64,000 bases of DNA from Myxocyprinus asiaticus (GCF_019703515.2 NC_059368.1:33229891-33293890); one strand, 5' to 3'; numbered from the stretch's first letter, positions 1 through 12,416 are shown. The notes: generated by a model not told the origin, from the sequence alone. Numbers and translations are program-made.

Positions 1-890
1 ATCACATTCTTGTCACTTTTAGTCATTTTCTTTCAAAGTCAGTAAACTGCTAAATGGTAGAGGCTGTACTAATCTAATGCATGTCATCTTCCCTTCTTTT
101 TTATCTTCTTTCCCAGCAATGGGTTTCTTCATTGCAGGCTGTGATTATTACCTCATGGTGCATTCAATACTTTAACAAATTAAATGTAATATCCCTATCG
201 AGCTATTTGTTCAAGTGATGCAATTCACTTTTTTACCACATGAATATGTCCATAGAAGTCAGTGGACACATGCTGCAATGAGCCTTATTCAAGTGCTTAA
301 ATGGGAGTCGATGGTGCATGCCTGTACCTTTAGAATTCAATGGAGCAAAGATCAATGTTAATTGGTCAAGAGGCTCTAAACACGTTGTTTTGGGCCCTGC
401 CCAGATGATGTGCTTCTCTGGGAGATACTGTATCTGCTATTTGCATTGAGAAAAAAAGTATTTGATTGTTTATTGGACATTGCACTTTCAATCAATTTAT
501 TTTGTCCTACCTGGAAGCCTGATTTCTCTAGATGAGGACTGGGCAAGTTATTTAGTGGGTGGAACTTTGCAACAAATGGCAGTGTTTGCATAGTTAAAGT
601 ACTTCTCTTATTTAGATTGTAACAGTCTGATTCATAGATATAAATATTTTTTCTGCTATCTCATATGCCACTCTTTGAGAGAATGCTGTCATATTCAGTG
701 AGTGGCTCAATGTAAATGAATAAGGCAATTTTGCCTATCTTGTTTGTAATTACACTACAGGGGCAGTTTGTTCCTAAGGGCGATAGGGCGAATTTTTCTA
801 TCACATTCTACCAAAGTGTTATGCTAGCTGTCACTGTTCTAGACAGTTTGTCCTGCCACTGGATATATTATAGTCCAATCAGCGTCAAGT
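1..890. other. No gene recognised
   Basis: AT-rich single-copy-looking sequence. The open frames here are short and match nothing I recognise. The stretch just before the hAT remnant (about 750-890) may be the element's own 5' part, but no terminal inverted repeat could be placed. Confidence 0.4.
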
Positions 891-891
891 C

Positions 892-1972
892 GTGTTCGGT
901 AGAGTACCGCGCCCACCCCTTTTGAGACGCCCTGTTGGCGATAAGGACACCACATTGACAACCACTGGTGTCACCAACATGCATCATCTCTTGGAGAAGG
1001 TGAAAAAGCATGAAACATCGAAGATGCATATGGACAGTTGCCTGAAACTTACAGATTTCGGGAGGGTCAACATTGCCACACAGTTGGATGAGAGCTACTG
1101 GATAACTGTGCGTCATTACAACGATGAGGTGAGCAAGAACCGCCACATTTTAGCCCGTCTTATCGACTGTGTGAAGTTTTTTGGCGTGTTTGAGTTAGCT
1201 TTGAGAGGCAACCCTGGGATTTTCTGTGGAATGGTCGACTTAGTGGCGTCGCTAGACGAGGTGTTTGAAGAGCACTTGAAAACTGCCACAGTCTTCAAAG
1301 GCACATCAAAGACTGTCCAAAATTAGCTTTTGGATTGCATGCTATAAGTCATCAGGGAACATATTATGGAGGAGGTGAAGTCAGCTAGATTCGTAGAAAT
1401 CCAAGCAGATGAGACCACGGACGTTTCCACACAGACTCAGTTGGTGCTTGTGTTGAGATACATTGACAGGAACCATGCTGTGCAAGAACGTTTCTTTGAA
1501 TTAATTTTGGATGCAACAGCCGACTTGATTGCCAGTGTGATTTTGGAGGGAGTCTTTTCACTGATGATGACAAAGGTAAACTCATTGCACAAGCATACGA
1601 CGGTGCCAGTGTGATGAGGGGAGACCGGGCTTGTGTGCAGCAAAAGGTGCGTGAACATTATGAAAATGTCCATTATGTGCATTGCTATATACACCAGCTG
1701 AATTTGATTATGCAGCAAGTCACTTCTCACATCCCAGCAGTGAGAGTTTTCTTTTCTGATCTGGGTGGCATTACCAGTTTTTTTACCCGGTCGCCCAAAC
1801 ACACTACTATTCTCGACCAGATTGTTGCACAAAGGCTGCCAAGAGCCTTATCCACAAGATGGAACTTCAACAGCAGAATTGTGAACACTGTCTACGAAAA
1901 CCTAGATGATCTTATTGAGTGTTTCAGATCTATTGTGACAGCCAGCTCATTTGATAGCACCACAGTGAGGTC
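892..1972 (+). pseudogene. hAT-superfamily transposase remnant (DUF4371 / ZMYM1-like type)
   Basis: Intact proteins of this family are cut-and-paste hAT transposases or domesticated derivatives acting in the nucleus. Seen here: a short Cys/His stretch near the start (KKHETSKMHMDSC, about 990-1035); the acidic motif ADETTDVSTQTQLVLVLRYI (about 1402-1461); the family signature YVHCYIHQLNLIMQQ (about 1675-1719); and LSTRWNFNSRIV (about 1850-1884). Breaks: in-frame TAG at 1324-1326, a frameshift near 1559 (the reading continues in a frame offset by two bases, DDKGKLIAQAYDGASVMRG), and loss of family resemblance after about 1972. The C-terminal dimerisation part is missing. No terminal repeats or 8-bp target duplication were found. 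Decayed and non-functional; family assignment is fairly secure, subfamily is not. Confidence 0.75.
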
Positions 1973-2068
1973 TAAAGCTCATTTCAAGAGCAGCAGCAAG
2001 TAGCAACAGGAACCACAAGATCAAGGAGGGCCTTGGGAGAAGAAGAGAAGCAGAGGCTGTCTAAAGAG

Positions 2069-2459
2069 TGTAGAATATTTTTATAAAGTTGAGTATAAAT
2101 TAATCAAGAATAATCAATGTTAATATAGCCATTTTATTCTACAATTGTTTCTGGTGGTCAAGCATGAGACTGTGTCTGTGGAATGTGGGGCCCCTCGCAT
2201 ATGGTAAACTGATTCTCCTGTGTTAACGCTAAAAAAAGTATGGTGAAGTCTCTCCATAGTGGTGTCCAGTGACACATATGGAATATATTAGCCACTCCTT
2301 GGTAGATCATATGTATTTAAGTGGGAGCAAACCCATTTTCTGGAGTTGTTCTAGGAGCAACTCTGCTTTTTTGATCTCTGATAATAAAGTCTATCTTCTG
2401 GCATCAAAACCCCAAGACTTCAAGAGTGATGTTTCACAGAGGCGGCAGAAGCCACAACA
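2069..2459 (+). repeat. 5' LTR of the endogenous retrovirus
   Basis: 391 bp, TG...CA. Contains a TATA-like TATTTAA at 2313-2319 and a polyadenylation signal AATAAA at 2383-2388, in U3-R-U5 order. It differs from the 3' LTR by roughly 14 substitutions (by eye), a 4-bp indel near 2174 and a roughly 10-bp insertion near 2443, implying an old insertion. Confidence 0.85.
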
Positions 2460-2462
2460 AAT

Positions 2463-2480
2463 TGGCACCCCAGATGGGAC
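2463..2480 (+). promoter_or_regulatory. Candidate tRNA primer binding site
   Basis: TGGCACCCCAGATGGGAC starts three bases after the 5' LTR end. It begins with TGG, the complement of a tRNA CCA end, as retroviral primer sites do. I cannot say which tRNA matches. Confidence 0.6.
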
Positions 2481-2677
2481 AGGAAAGGAGCAGAAGAGGG
2501 TCTTCTACAGTGGGCTGGCTTGACAAACAACACAAAATATGTGGCAACCTGAAAGGTAAGTATTCTTTACTTATAATTATTTTGTTGCTTGCCAGAGTTT
2601 GCCCGTGGTGGTAAAGCTTCTCCAAATTTAAAGAACAAAAAGACTAAAAGGGTTTTGATTCCAGAAGAAATAATTGC

Positions 2678-2915
2678 ATGTAATGATCTGTTTTTACTGT
2701 TAAGGGGGCCTAGATGGATAACAGTAAATGAAAGCAGATCAAGTTTAAAAAAGACGGGTAGGCAAAATCACAGGTTTTTGACCGGGTAGGCAAATCCTGC
2801 AATTATCTGTTTTTACTGTTAAGAGGGCATAGATGGATAGCAGTAAATGAAAAGAGATAAAGTTTATAGAAGCCGGGTAGGCATGAATCACAGGTTTTTG
2901 ACTAGGCAGGCTGAA
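2678..2915 (+). repeat. 119-bp tandem duplication in the retroviral leader
   Basis: Two diverged copies of a 119-bp unit, anchored by ATCTGTTTTTACTGTTAAG at about 2686 and 2805 and by CACAGGTTTTTGAC further on. Function unknown. Confidence 0.7.
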
Positions 2916-3365
2916 ATCCTGTAGGTCACCTAAGAGAGATGGTAGAATAGTTGCGTTTTAGAATTGTAGTATTTTTTGAGAGCTCTGTGTTTATAAAGGC
3001 CTTGTGTTTGTAAAAAGTGTGAACGTTTCTGTGTCTGTGTGAGTGTTTGTGTCTGTGTTTGAAAGTGTAACTGAAGTACGATTGCATATGGAAGTGTATG
3101 ATTGAGTACAAATATGAGCCCAGTAGAGGGACTGGAATGTATGAAGCGTCCTTAAAATAAAAGGAACACAATGTGTATGTTATATGAGTCCTATAAATAA
3201 GAGGACAAGTGTGAATTTGAATATAATATAAAAAATAAAATAAAAAAAATAAAATTTAAAGGGATATGGTGAATGGAGTAAATGTTGTATAATAAAGAAG
3301 GCTTGTCTTTTATATGTTGAACGGATGTTGGGAATAAAAGCCTGTCCTGTGAAAATTTGGAAAGG

Positions 3366-3645
3366 AATTTCCTTTGGTAACACAGAGAAAACTAAAAACA
3401 TTCCGAGATATTGGCTTTGTAGGTTGTTTGGCCATTCTTCAAATTGTAGAATTTGTGATCCAGATAGAGAGACTCAGCCTTTGCTGCATGACTAATGAGA
3501 AGTGTATATGCAATTTACAGCAAAGAAAATCTATTTAGGCCTATTTTCAACCTTCCATCAATATATGAGGCAGAAGGATCGATGATTAGAGGCAAAGAGG
3601 GCACTTAAAAATTATTCTGGTTGTATAGTGGAGTTAAAACCAATG

Positions 3646-3713
<68 letters not shown>

Positions 3714-4720
3714 TACAGATAATTTATACATTCAAGTTGTATAACTGTGCTTAGAATTAAAGTTCATATCACAGAGACAAGAAAGAATATTTAAATTATA
3801 AAGAACTATAAAGTGATTGAATTCCATTTGGGAAATCACATTCTCTGGACAAACAATAAAACATTGAGTCCAGTGTATTGCATTAAACTAAAGTCAACTA
3901 AATAATTGGATTTTAAACAAAGGTTGTATTTATGATAAGTGTTGTTATATTACATAAGGTATAATTATGGCAAACACTCCAGTGGAAATACTAAAATCTA
4001 AATATCCACTGTGTAAATAATTGATTGATAAAATCTCAAAGAAATGAGAAAAGCTAAATAAATAAATAATAAAGGGACTTGTATGAATGTTGTGTATTAA
4101 AAAGTGAAGGTGAAACAAATTAGAAAAATTGTTTCAAGATATTGGCGTTGCAGATTATAGTAGTAGGAAATAAATTAAAATAGTTATACACGTTTATCCT
4201 CTAAATGTAATGATTTATCTAAATGAAGGGTGATAAAATAACTTTTCATTCTGGTATGACAGGTAAAATATCAGTGAAAGAAATAAAGACTCAGCTTATC
4301 TAAGAAAAAGCAGCTGTTATTGTGGTTTGGCATTATTTGGAGTGATCATAAAATTAAATTGACAACATATAGGAAATTTACATATATGTGGTATAATAAT
4401 CATAACAATTAAAGTGTATAAATAAATTAAAATTATTGAATTTCTTTTGGAAGATCATATTATTTGAACAAATAATAATTGTTAAAAAAAAATGTATACA
4501 TTGATACATTGATCCTAAAGATGGGGTTTGTAGTATTATTGGAAAAATCATGGCAGCCACTCCTGTGAACATATTAATATAAAAATATCCATTGTGTAGA
4601 GAACTTATAGATAAGCTCTCAAGCAAATGGCAAAAGAGAACCAAAGATATGATGACAAAATGGCCAAAGGAAGGGACATTTGATGTAGCGTTGTGCGAGG
4701 TAATGAAAACTTTGATTTTT
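3366..4720 (+). repeat. Diverged duplicated segment with decayed coding sequence inside the retrovirus
   Basis: Two diverged versions of the same region lie in tandem (about 3366-4096 and about 4100-4716). Shared anchors are GATATTGGC(T/G)TTG at about 3410 and 4138, and a coding-like segment starting ATGGCA at 3967 and ATGGCAGCC at 4550. The second reads as about 55 codons with one stop and contains KWPKEGTFDVALCEVMK; the first has several stops. The dispersed (TA)n run at 3649-3710 lies in the first version. The protein is not recognised; by position it could be a decayed gag segment (inference). Confidence 0.45.
3649..3710. repeat. (TA)n microsatellite
   Basis: Uninterrupted alternating TA for about 62 bp. 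Confidence 0.95.
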
Positions 4721-7633
4721 TTTTTTTATTTTTTTTTTTTATAAAACTAAAGATAAGAGTAAAAAAGTAAAAAGAGAGAAACAAAAAGGGAAAGAGAGAG
4801 AGAGAAGTGCTAGCACTGAAAGGAGAAATTTCTCTGAAAAATACAAGAAAGGCAAGAAAAATACTGAAGGATGCAGAAAAGAGATAAGTAAAAGGTCCTT
4901 GTTAAATCACCTCCATATGTGCCCTCAGAAGGTCAGTTCCTAATACCCAATGGAACTGTATAAGTTTTAGGAGAAATGGAGATGGAGGGTCATGTGGAGT
5001 TAGAAAATTAAGACCGAAGAAGGGAAAGGATAGAAAAAATGAGAGAAACAGAAAAATTAATATGAGACAGATAAATTGGTAAGAAATAGAAGTAGACAAT
5101 TAGACAGTAGGGTAAGAAAAAGTGAAAAGGAGTCATCATTTGATGGAGGAAGGTGGGCACAGGAAAGAGAAAAAGGCTACAAACTAAAAACAAAAGTGCA
5201 ACCATACCTGTCCTGGTATCAAATCAGACTCCTGTTAATTTGTTAGGGAGAGGTGCATTATGTAAATTGGGAATGTTTTAGGGAATTGCAATAATGATAG
5301 GAGGGCTATTGTTTTGTTGTGTACTTCCTTTATGGAGGTCACCAGTTATCAAAGTCATGGTTAAGCAAATGGAAATGTAAGATGTCAAGAAAATGGGGAA
5401 GAGAAATTAAAAAGAAGGGTGAAACTGACTGATAAGAAAATTATATTTTGTAACTTAATTATTAAGTGAGTATGAAAAGTAAACCATAAATATGAAGACT
5501 TCACATTCATGTGTCTGTTTTATGTTCTGTTTGGTCCAGTTTATGAGAGAATACATTTTTTAACAATATTAAATTAAACAATATAAAGTCTTGATATCTA
5601 AATGTAAGAACCCATGATTATTTGTTTTGTTCTTGATTTTCTATGTGTTTAAATATGTCTGGAGAACAAATTTACATGTGAGTTGCAACTTTATCAGTGT
5701 AAACTTGATCAACCAACAAAAATAAGATAGTTAGAGTTTATTATTTTTTGTTTGGGACTGTCTGGTGGAGAGATTTGAGTGAGATGCTGTTAGTGCCCTG
5801 AATAAACAGAGACCTATAACCCTTACTCTCTAAGGATGGCGCCTGCAGACTTTTATTGGGAGAACTCGTTTCTCTCGGTGTCTCCACTCAGACAGGGGCA
5901 CCCCGAATTTAGAAAAGATAGATAGCAGATTGTTTTAATCAAGTTTAGATATTTTTATTTTATTTTCTTGTTTTATATAAACAATGTAGCATTGGTTGAT
6001 CATGGGTACTCTGAGAGCTGCCTTTGAGACTAGAATTAAAGGAAAGAAATTTAAGAATGATTTGGATCATTTCATGTTCTCTGTTTATTCAATTTGTTGG
6101 AAAAGTTGTACTCTTAATATCTGTTCTAATGATCTTTATTTGTGACAACCTTACCAACATTATGATGCTTTTTCCTTGGGTTTTTATGTGACCAATCATG
6201 CCAGATAAAATAGAAAATAAAGTCTCAACCGCCAATAAGGAGGCAGAACTAAGCAAACGTTATAAACAGTTTTGCTCAGATGCTCTGATATCTAACAAAA
6301 TAGAATTTTTCTTCTTTTGGAAGTACATAAACATTTTTAAAATATAAAAATTATTTGTGCTAGAAATTCTGATTTGAAGATTTAAGAAATAACTTTGATG
6401 TATTTGACTGTAAATATATTGATAATGCTAAGGAAAAATTGGTAATTGGTAGTAAGTGAAACCCATGGAGAAACATTAAGATTAAATTGAACATCATAAA
6501 TAATTTAACATTCATGCGTCTATTCTGTGTGTGTCTTTGATACTAACTATGTTTTATCCTTTCTTTTGTCATCATTATGTGTATGTTGTTTCATTAACTA
6601 ATTCTGGAACAAGTCTTTCACCATTGCAGATGGCTGGGCCAGATGATTTATTGAGGCTGCTAATATTGCAGGAGGTAGTCCGGAGAAAAAAGACTTGATA
6701 ATGATGTGGGCTTTTAGACGATTGATCCTCCCGCTCTCATTACTGCTGGTAATCATTACTGATTTGACATTTCAAATGTGGATTCGAATTTCTCTGGATA
6801 AGTTTATTTCAGTATTATATGAATGCTGACTGCCATCCATGGGTTGAATCCCCATGTCTAAATTGTTCTGAGGGTCTAAATTTAAATCCAGAATCAAACA
6901 GCTGATTTATTGATTTGAAGAGTTAAATATTACAAACTTAATGGCAAAGTTAGAGTTACCTATTGGATTGGTTACTCCCACAAATTTTCCAGAGAGTACC
7001 CTCACTTTAAAGAAAAAAGTTAGTGGGTGCTACAAAGAGTTGACTGAGTGTCTTTTTGCAGTAAACTATCTCTATTTTGAGATTAATCCATGAAAGTATC
7101 ACTTTAGAGGCATACAGTTTCTGAACTGTGAATTTTGGTTTTGCTATTTAACTGAATAATTTGTAAATAAATGCTGAGAAGTATAAAATTATAATAACTG
7201 AAAAATCTTATTGTTAAATTATGCTGAAACAGTATAAAAAAATTAAAAATAAAACACATGAAAAAATTAAAAGGACATAGTGTTTGATATTGATCAAATA
7301 TTTCAAAACACAAGAGATTTGTCTGAAATTCCATTGTGCCACTTTGCTACTATATTTTGTTTAAAATTTGTAATTACTTTTCTGTTTAAGTTGGTATGCA
7401 ATACCCCGCACTCGGGAGTGACGTCACTCTGCTTATATTTACTATATAATTTACCGTCTATAAATGTAATTGATGTTAACAAATTATACATCTTTTCAAA
7501 TGTCTAAGGGTTCAACATTGATATCCAATCTCTGTTTCATGATACCAATGCTCCAGAAACAGTAATTTGGTTATTTTTGCCAGGAGTACAAATGAAAACA
7601 TGCTAAATCAAAAAGGGACTTCATACCTTTTTT
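4721..7633. other. Retroviral interior without recognisable coding sequence
   Basis: AT-rich, purine-skewed sequence. No frame longer than about 75 codons and no RT, protease or gag motif seen in any frame. It holds a small TIR-bounded unit at 5759-5894. Confidence 0.5.
5759..5894. repeat. 136-bp unit with terminal inverted repeats
   Basis: Starts TGTCTGGTGGAGAG and ends CTCCACTCAGACA; the reverse complement of the end (TGTCTGAGTGGAGA) matches the start with one extra base. An AATAAA lies near 5802. More GC-balanced than its surroundings. Could be a tiny MITE or a short solo LTR of a TRIM-type element; no clear target duplication. Confidence 0.4.
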
Positions 7634-8607
7634 ATGAAATGCTTGAAGCAGTACATGAAGGACAAGCCGACGAAGTGGGGGTACAAGCTGTTTGTACTAA
7701 CAGACTCACTCTGTGCCTATACTTGGGATTTTTTTGTTTATGAGGGGGACTAAGCTATGAGTCAGTGATGGCGCTGGTGGATGCAAAATTGTTGGGAGCT
7801 GGCTACAGACTGTATGTGGACAATTTTTACACCAGTCCAGCACTGTTCAGGGACCTCCTCCTAAAAAAGCATTTGGGCCTGTGGGACAATTTGCCAAAAC
7901 AGGGTGGGTTACCCCAAAACTACTGAGAACAAGCTGCCCAAAAATGCTCTCTCTGGCAAATGGCAAATTGTTATTTGTTGAATGGAAGGACACACAGGAG
8001 GTTCGGATGTGTTCCACCTTTCATAAAGGAACTGCAGGTGGTACTGTGCAGAGGAGGGTGAAGGGCACTGATGGAAAATGGTCCCTTAAGGATATTCCTG
8101 TTCCAGGTGCAGTGGCAGACTACAACAGGTTTGTATTATATATTCAGTTGTCAGTGTGTATGTTTCTGGTGTTATTTACATTCAGTTATGATGCCTTTGT
8201 GCTTGTATCTAATTGTCAAATTTATTTCAACCCAGTTACATGGGGGAGTGGATGTGTCTGATGCCCTCATCCGCTATTACACAGTCCTGCATAAGACCAC
8301 AAAGTGGTACCGGTCCTTTTTTTACCACTTTGTGGACATAACAGTTGTGAATGCATTCATCCTTCATTGTCAGATGGCACGAATGAAGAATCAATGTCCA
8401 CTCAGACAGAAAGCATTCAGAGAGACTCTTATTGTGGACTTGGCGAATTTGGTGTCTCAGGATGAGAATGTTCCACCATCTCCTGGTATTCACCATATGC
8501 CAAGGTACATAACTCCAGACAGCACAAATGGAAGAAAAAATTGCAGACTCTGCAAGCTAAAGACCCCACTGATGTGCGATACTTGTGGTGTTGCATTGTG
8601 CTTGTAA
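7634..8607 (+). pseudogene. piggyBac-family transposase remnant
   Basis: piggyBac transposases cut and paste at TTAA sites using three Asp residues. Seen here, in order: [20 protein letters not shown] (about 7675-7734); [20 protein letters not shown] containing one catalytic-region Asp (about 7812-7871); AVADYN just before an intron; then YMGGVDVSDALIRYYTVLHK with the next conserved Asp (about 8237-8299); HFVDITVVNAFILHCQMAR; and a C-terminal cysteine cluster CRLCKLKTPLMCDTCGVALC ending at the TAA 8605-8607 region. Breaks: stop codon near 7748 followed by a frameshift, and another frameshift near 7910. The N-terminal half is missing or unrecognisable. It lies inside the retroviral interior, so it inserted there or was captured. 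No TTAA/TIR pair could be placed; a run of 14 G at 8849-8862 lies about 240 bp downstream. Confidence 0.8.
8129..8235 (+). other. Probable spliceosomal intron in the piggyBac gene
   Basis: 107-bp insertion relative to the expected protein. It begins GT (8129) and ends CAACCCAG (8228-8235). Removing it restores the family motif DYNSYMGGVDVSD across the junction. Donor AG|GTTTGT and acceptor TTTCAACCCAG|T are reasonable splice sites. Confidence 0.7.
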
Positions 8608-8958
8608 CCGACACATTCCTGCTACATAGAGTGGCACAGAATCCAAATCTAGGCTTTATGTTCCGTATACAACTTGTAAATACATACTGTAAAAGTATAT
8701 TTTGTAAATAGTTATGTTTTCTTATAGTTCTATAGTGATTTTTTTTCTTATAATAGCACTAAAACTTGCACTGTTTCATGGCATTTATTCAGATTTTTAA
8801 ATAAAATAAAAACATTTTGATACATGAAATTGTGTCATATTTTAAAATGGGGGGGGGGGGGGTAGTTTAGTAGATGTGGTACATGTAAAAATAACTATAA
8901 TAGCTATCTCTAGCCCTCGGATCATTTTGTTACCAGGTGGCCCTTTGGAAACTCCTGT

Positions 8959-9345
8959 TTTAGGTTTTGTCCCTAGTCAGAGAAAAAAGCTTGCAGGAAC
9001 CTCATTTTTGGTTAGATCATCTTCAAATTTGAAGCCCCAATTGTCTTCTTTCAAAAGATACCACAACTGTTCCCATACTCCACAGGGTTTAGGAAAGACA
9101 TCCATTTAAGTCTTTTTTTTTTGTTTTTTGTTTTTTGTTTTTTTACCAAGTGACCATTTTAGGTTTTGTCCCTAGTCAGAGAAAAAAGCTTGCAGGAACC
9201 TCATTTTTTGTTAGATCATCTTCAAATTTGAAACAACTTTAGACTTGTGCCTTTTTTTTTTTTTTTTTTTTTAGATGATGAAAACATGTTCAGCATAAAA
9301 TAGTTCCATTACTATAAACTTCAGCTTCTCTAACTTAAAAAAAAA

Positions 9346-9380
<35 letters not shown>

Positions 9381-9470
9381 TAATTCTGGCTTTATTTCCC
9401 AAGTGTCTTCTTTCAAAAGATACTACAACTGTGTCCATACTCCAAAGGGTCCAGTAAATACAACCATTTA
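8959..9470 (+). repeat. Direct duplication downstream of piggyBac remnant
   Basis: A segment of about 75 bp (TAGGTTTTGTCCCTAGTCAG onward) occurs at about 8959 and again, nearly identical, at about 9160. A second shared segment (CTTCTTTCAAAAGATAC...) occurs at about 9044 and 9403. The copies are separated by poly-T and (TA)n runs, which suggests slippage-associated duplication. No coding content. Confidence 0.7.
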
Positions 9471-9845
9471 AGTTCAGGTATGTCATTTTCATGGTTTGTG
9501 CTCAAAAAGGGGTGGTATCAACAGGTTAAAAAGGTGATTTGTGTTGCTTCATTAGATAGAATGAAAGTTCCTTCTCCTGAGAAAGAGTAAGAAAAGGGAG
9601 AAAGTAATCATAAGAGAGTTAATTGACTTAAAAAAAAAAATTGTTTGTTTTTTTGATTATATTAGTAATAAGATGACAGGACAGCAATAAAATAACAAAA
9701 CTACAAGATAGGTGTTGTAAATGTAAAGCTCTGCTTGAACAGATGGCTAAAATAAGTTGTATCGAATGAAAAGAAAATGTCGAAAAAAAAGTTTGTGTTT
9801 TATTAAAGATTTGATGGTTCTTGGTTTAGGGATCACAAGGTATAT

Positions 9846-10244
9846 GGCGTTCTAATGAAAGACAGATTGTTGCATCAACTACGTTTCTCAATGTTCTTAT
9901 TACAAATGCGAAGTTTTAAGGAGAATTAAACAACAAGGATATTAGGGATATTGGTCTCCATTTTTGCAAGCGAAGGTTGATGTGTTTTTGTCCACATGTA
10001 AAGTCTGTGCTCAAAACAATGTTATGTGGGCATGGTAAATAAAGTACATGGAAAGCATTATATGCTTGTGGTTATATGCAGATTTAGCAGATGGCTGGAA
10101 GCAGTACCATCAGCTGATCAGGGGTCAGGAATAGTAATCAAATTTCTAACAAGAGAGGTAATACCTAGATTCAGAATACCAAAAGTTTCTACAGTTTTTG
10201 ATGTATGTTGTTTGAATGAACAAAAGAAAGTAGTGAACGAGTAA
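9846..10244 (+). pseudogene. Retroviral integrase fragment
   Basis: Integrase joins viral DNA to the host chromosome. Seen: the second half of the zinc-binding HHCC domain (CKVCAQNN, about 9999-10022), then YMLVVICRFSRWLEAVPSAD (about 10060-10119), a characteristic stretch of the retroviral/Gypsy catalytic core. The first catalytic Asp position is not preserved in frame and the sequence becomes non-coding after about 10190; the remaining catalytic residues are absent. Frames shift near 10020. It belongs to the retrovirus bounded by the LTRs at 2069 and 12800. Confidence 0.65.
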
Positions 10245-11724
10245 GTTGAAAGTTCTGGAAGAGGTTTTCTTGAAGATGGTTTAAGATGGGAAAGTTTGAA
10301 AGTAGTTTATATACTGAATTATTATAATTATCTCTATTTTCACTGTTGAAGAGTAACTTAAATATATTATTGTTAGATTCTAAAATGAAAAAGAAGGAAT
10401 AACTGTAACAAGATTAGAAACAGTGTGAATGAGTGGAATGTCCTCCTCTGAATTCCTCCCCGCTCTCTCTCTCACTCTCAGTTTAAGTTTTTGAAGTGTA
10501 CTAAAGGCACATAACTAAATTGTTTTATTTTATTTTTATTTTATTTTATTTTATACGGACAATGATGTGAATTGACAATAATGTTAGATACAGTGATATT
10601 AAGGGGAGGTTCAAACAGCTTTCCTCATCGTGATTAAAGATTTTATATATTCAGAGGGCAATTTGAAGTTAAGTGTTTATACTAAAGAGAAGAGATTCAG
10701 TTGAACGTTCATCTGAAAGAATAAATGTAGGTTCAAATACTATCTAGAGACTATTATTGAATTAAGGTGATGTTTTTAAATTAAGCTTCCTAGAAGCTTG
10801 ACAGAGGCTACCTTTATTTTGTTTTGTTCTGATGTTAGTCCCCACAGTGATACATGATCTTTTGTGATGTTTGCTAAAGGAGCAGAAATACAACCTGAAT
10901 GGAAATTAATTATATGTAAATGAGTTCAGTTGTAGCATATTACTTTTAATTTGGATAATTTTAATAGATTGTTGAATTTTGAATAATGCTTTGTGAATTT
11001 AACCATGTTATGAACTGTCTCCATATTTAAGCTGTTGTTGATGGTTCCATTGGCTGTGACGGTTCTCAGGAGATACTCCTTGAAACAAAAGAAAATGTCT
11101 ATTTACTGATACCAAATTGTTAAGGATTGGCTAATAGGTCTGAGCGGTATCAGACCAGTGGCAAGAGGTGATGACCCAATGACGGGTAAGACTCTCCAAT
11201 GGCAAGAAGGGGGGGGCAACCTAAGGCAGGGCATCACCGCCCTGAAAGCCTGCCCAAAAAGGGGTGAAATGGGTTTAAGGAAGTGGATGGATGCTTTTAG
11301 GTTGGAAGCATCAAAAGGGAGGTCTAGAAGAAACCTGCCCGAAAATTGTGAGTTCCACTCAACCCAACTTATTTTACTAACCGCTTTACGAAAACAACTT
11401 ATCACAGTGTTAAATAACAAGCATTCTGTCACCGTGCCATCAGGGGATCATACCCTGTGCAGAAGATTAATTATGGATTTTGGGGGTAAAGTTTTGAGAA
11501 TCGTTGCAAACAAAGGAGTGCCTGACTTATAAAAGAAGTATTAAACAAACCTGGGAATATTGGTATGATGAAGAATTAAGATTGGAAAATGATTTATTAC
11601 TTTTTACTTATGCTTTTATTGAACTCATGTACATTTTAATATTAATGAAGAATGGGAAAAGAAAACATGGTGGTGACTAAAGAGTAACAGTGCTTGTCTT
11701 GTTTGTTTATAAATTTAAATAGAA
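10245..11724. other. Retroviral interior, no identifiable gene
   Basis: AT-rich. The 124-codon frame at 11158-11532 lies where env would be expected but has no motif I recognise. Contains a CT-rich run near 10460 and T-rich (TTTTA)n near 10525-10555. Confidence 0.4.
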
Positions 11725-11895
11725 TTGTTTAAAAAATGGGGTGCATGGTTGGCTAAAATTGGTATAATGATTGAAACAACAATCCTTGTGAGAGGAATAA
11801 TATTCTATTGTGTGTTACCATTGGTAAAATCATTCTTGATCCGAGCAACAGTGAAGCAGATGACATTGATCAATGTGAATGGTCCAATGCAATGA
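11725..11895 (+). pseudogene. Possible decayed Env transmembrane segment
   Basis: An open stretch of about 56 codons ending at TGA 11893-11895, about 520 bp before the 3' LTR, where retroviral env ends. It contains a Trp-rich start (KKWGAWLAKIG), a hydrophobic span (GIIFYCVLPLVKSFLIRATV) followed by basic residues, the pattern of a membrane anchor with a short cytoplasmic tail. No start codon, no surface subunit and no fusion peptide were found. Identification rests on position and hydrophobicity only. Confidence 0.35.
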
Positions 11896-12400
11896 CAACT
11901 ACCCTGGATGGACAGAAAGACCAAATTGGGAGGAAATTGATTCCTCCAATGAATATATATGATGAAATGAATGATGAGCCATGCCCCAGGATGAAAGTGC
12001 TAGCCTAACCTCTCCCCGGAGCTGACCCTCTATGATGCGCAAAGTATCTGGGTTGAAGATATCTACACTACAAAAAAGAACTTTTAATATTATAATGAAT
12101 ATTTTGTTTTATGTTTGATATACTCTACATTACCGTGACAACCACAGGCAACTGCACGCTCATGCTTATAACATGATTATATGTTTCATTTGTTGAATGA
12201 CGGTATAAGGAGACAGAATCATTTTACTCCATTCTTAATCAAACTTGAATGTGTTCTGCAATCTCCACTGGAGTGCGGTTGCATAATCTGGACACTGGTA
12301 TTGAAGCTGTGTGACTTAGTCACTAGATAGCATGACTGAGGCTACTGAATTATGAAACTGCACTCTGGGTAAAGACAGTGAAGGTGGGACTTATGTAAGT

Positions 12401-12416
12401 CCCAGAGGAGGGATAA
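12401..12416 (+). promoter_or_regulatory. Polypurine tract candidate
   Basis: CCCAGAGGAGGGATAA ends directly at the TG of the 3' LTR, the expected place for the plus-strand primer of a retrovirus. Confidence 0.6.
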
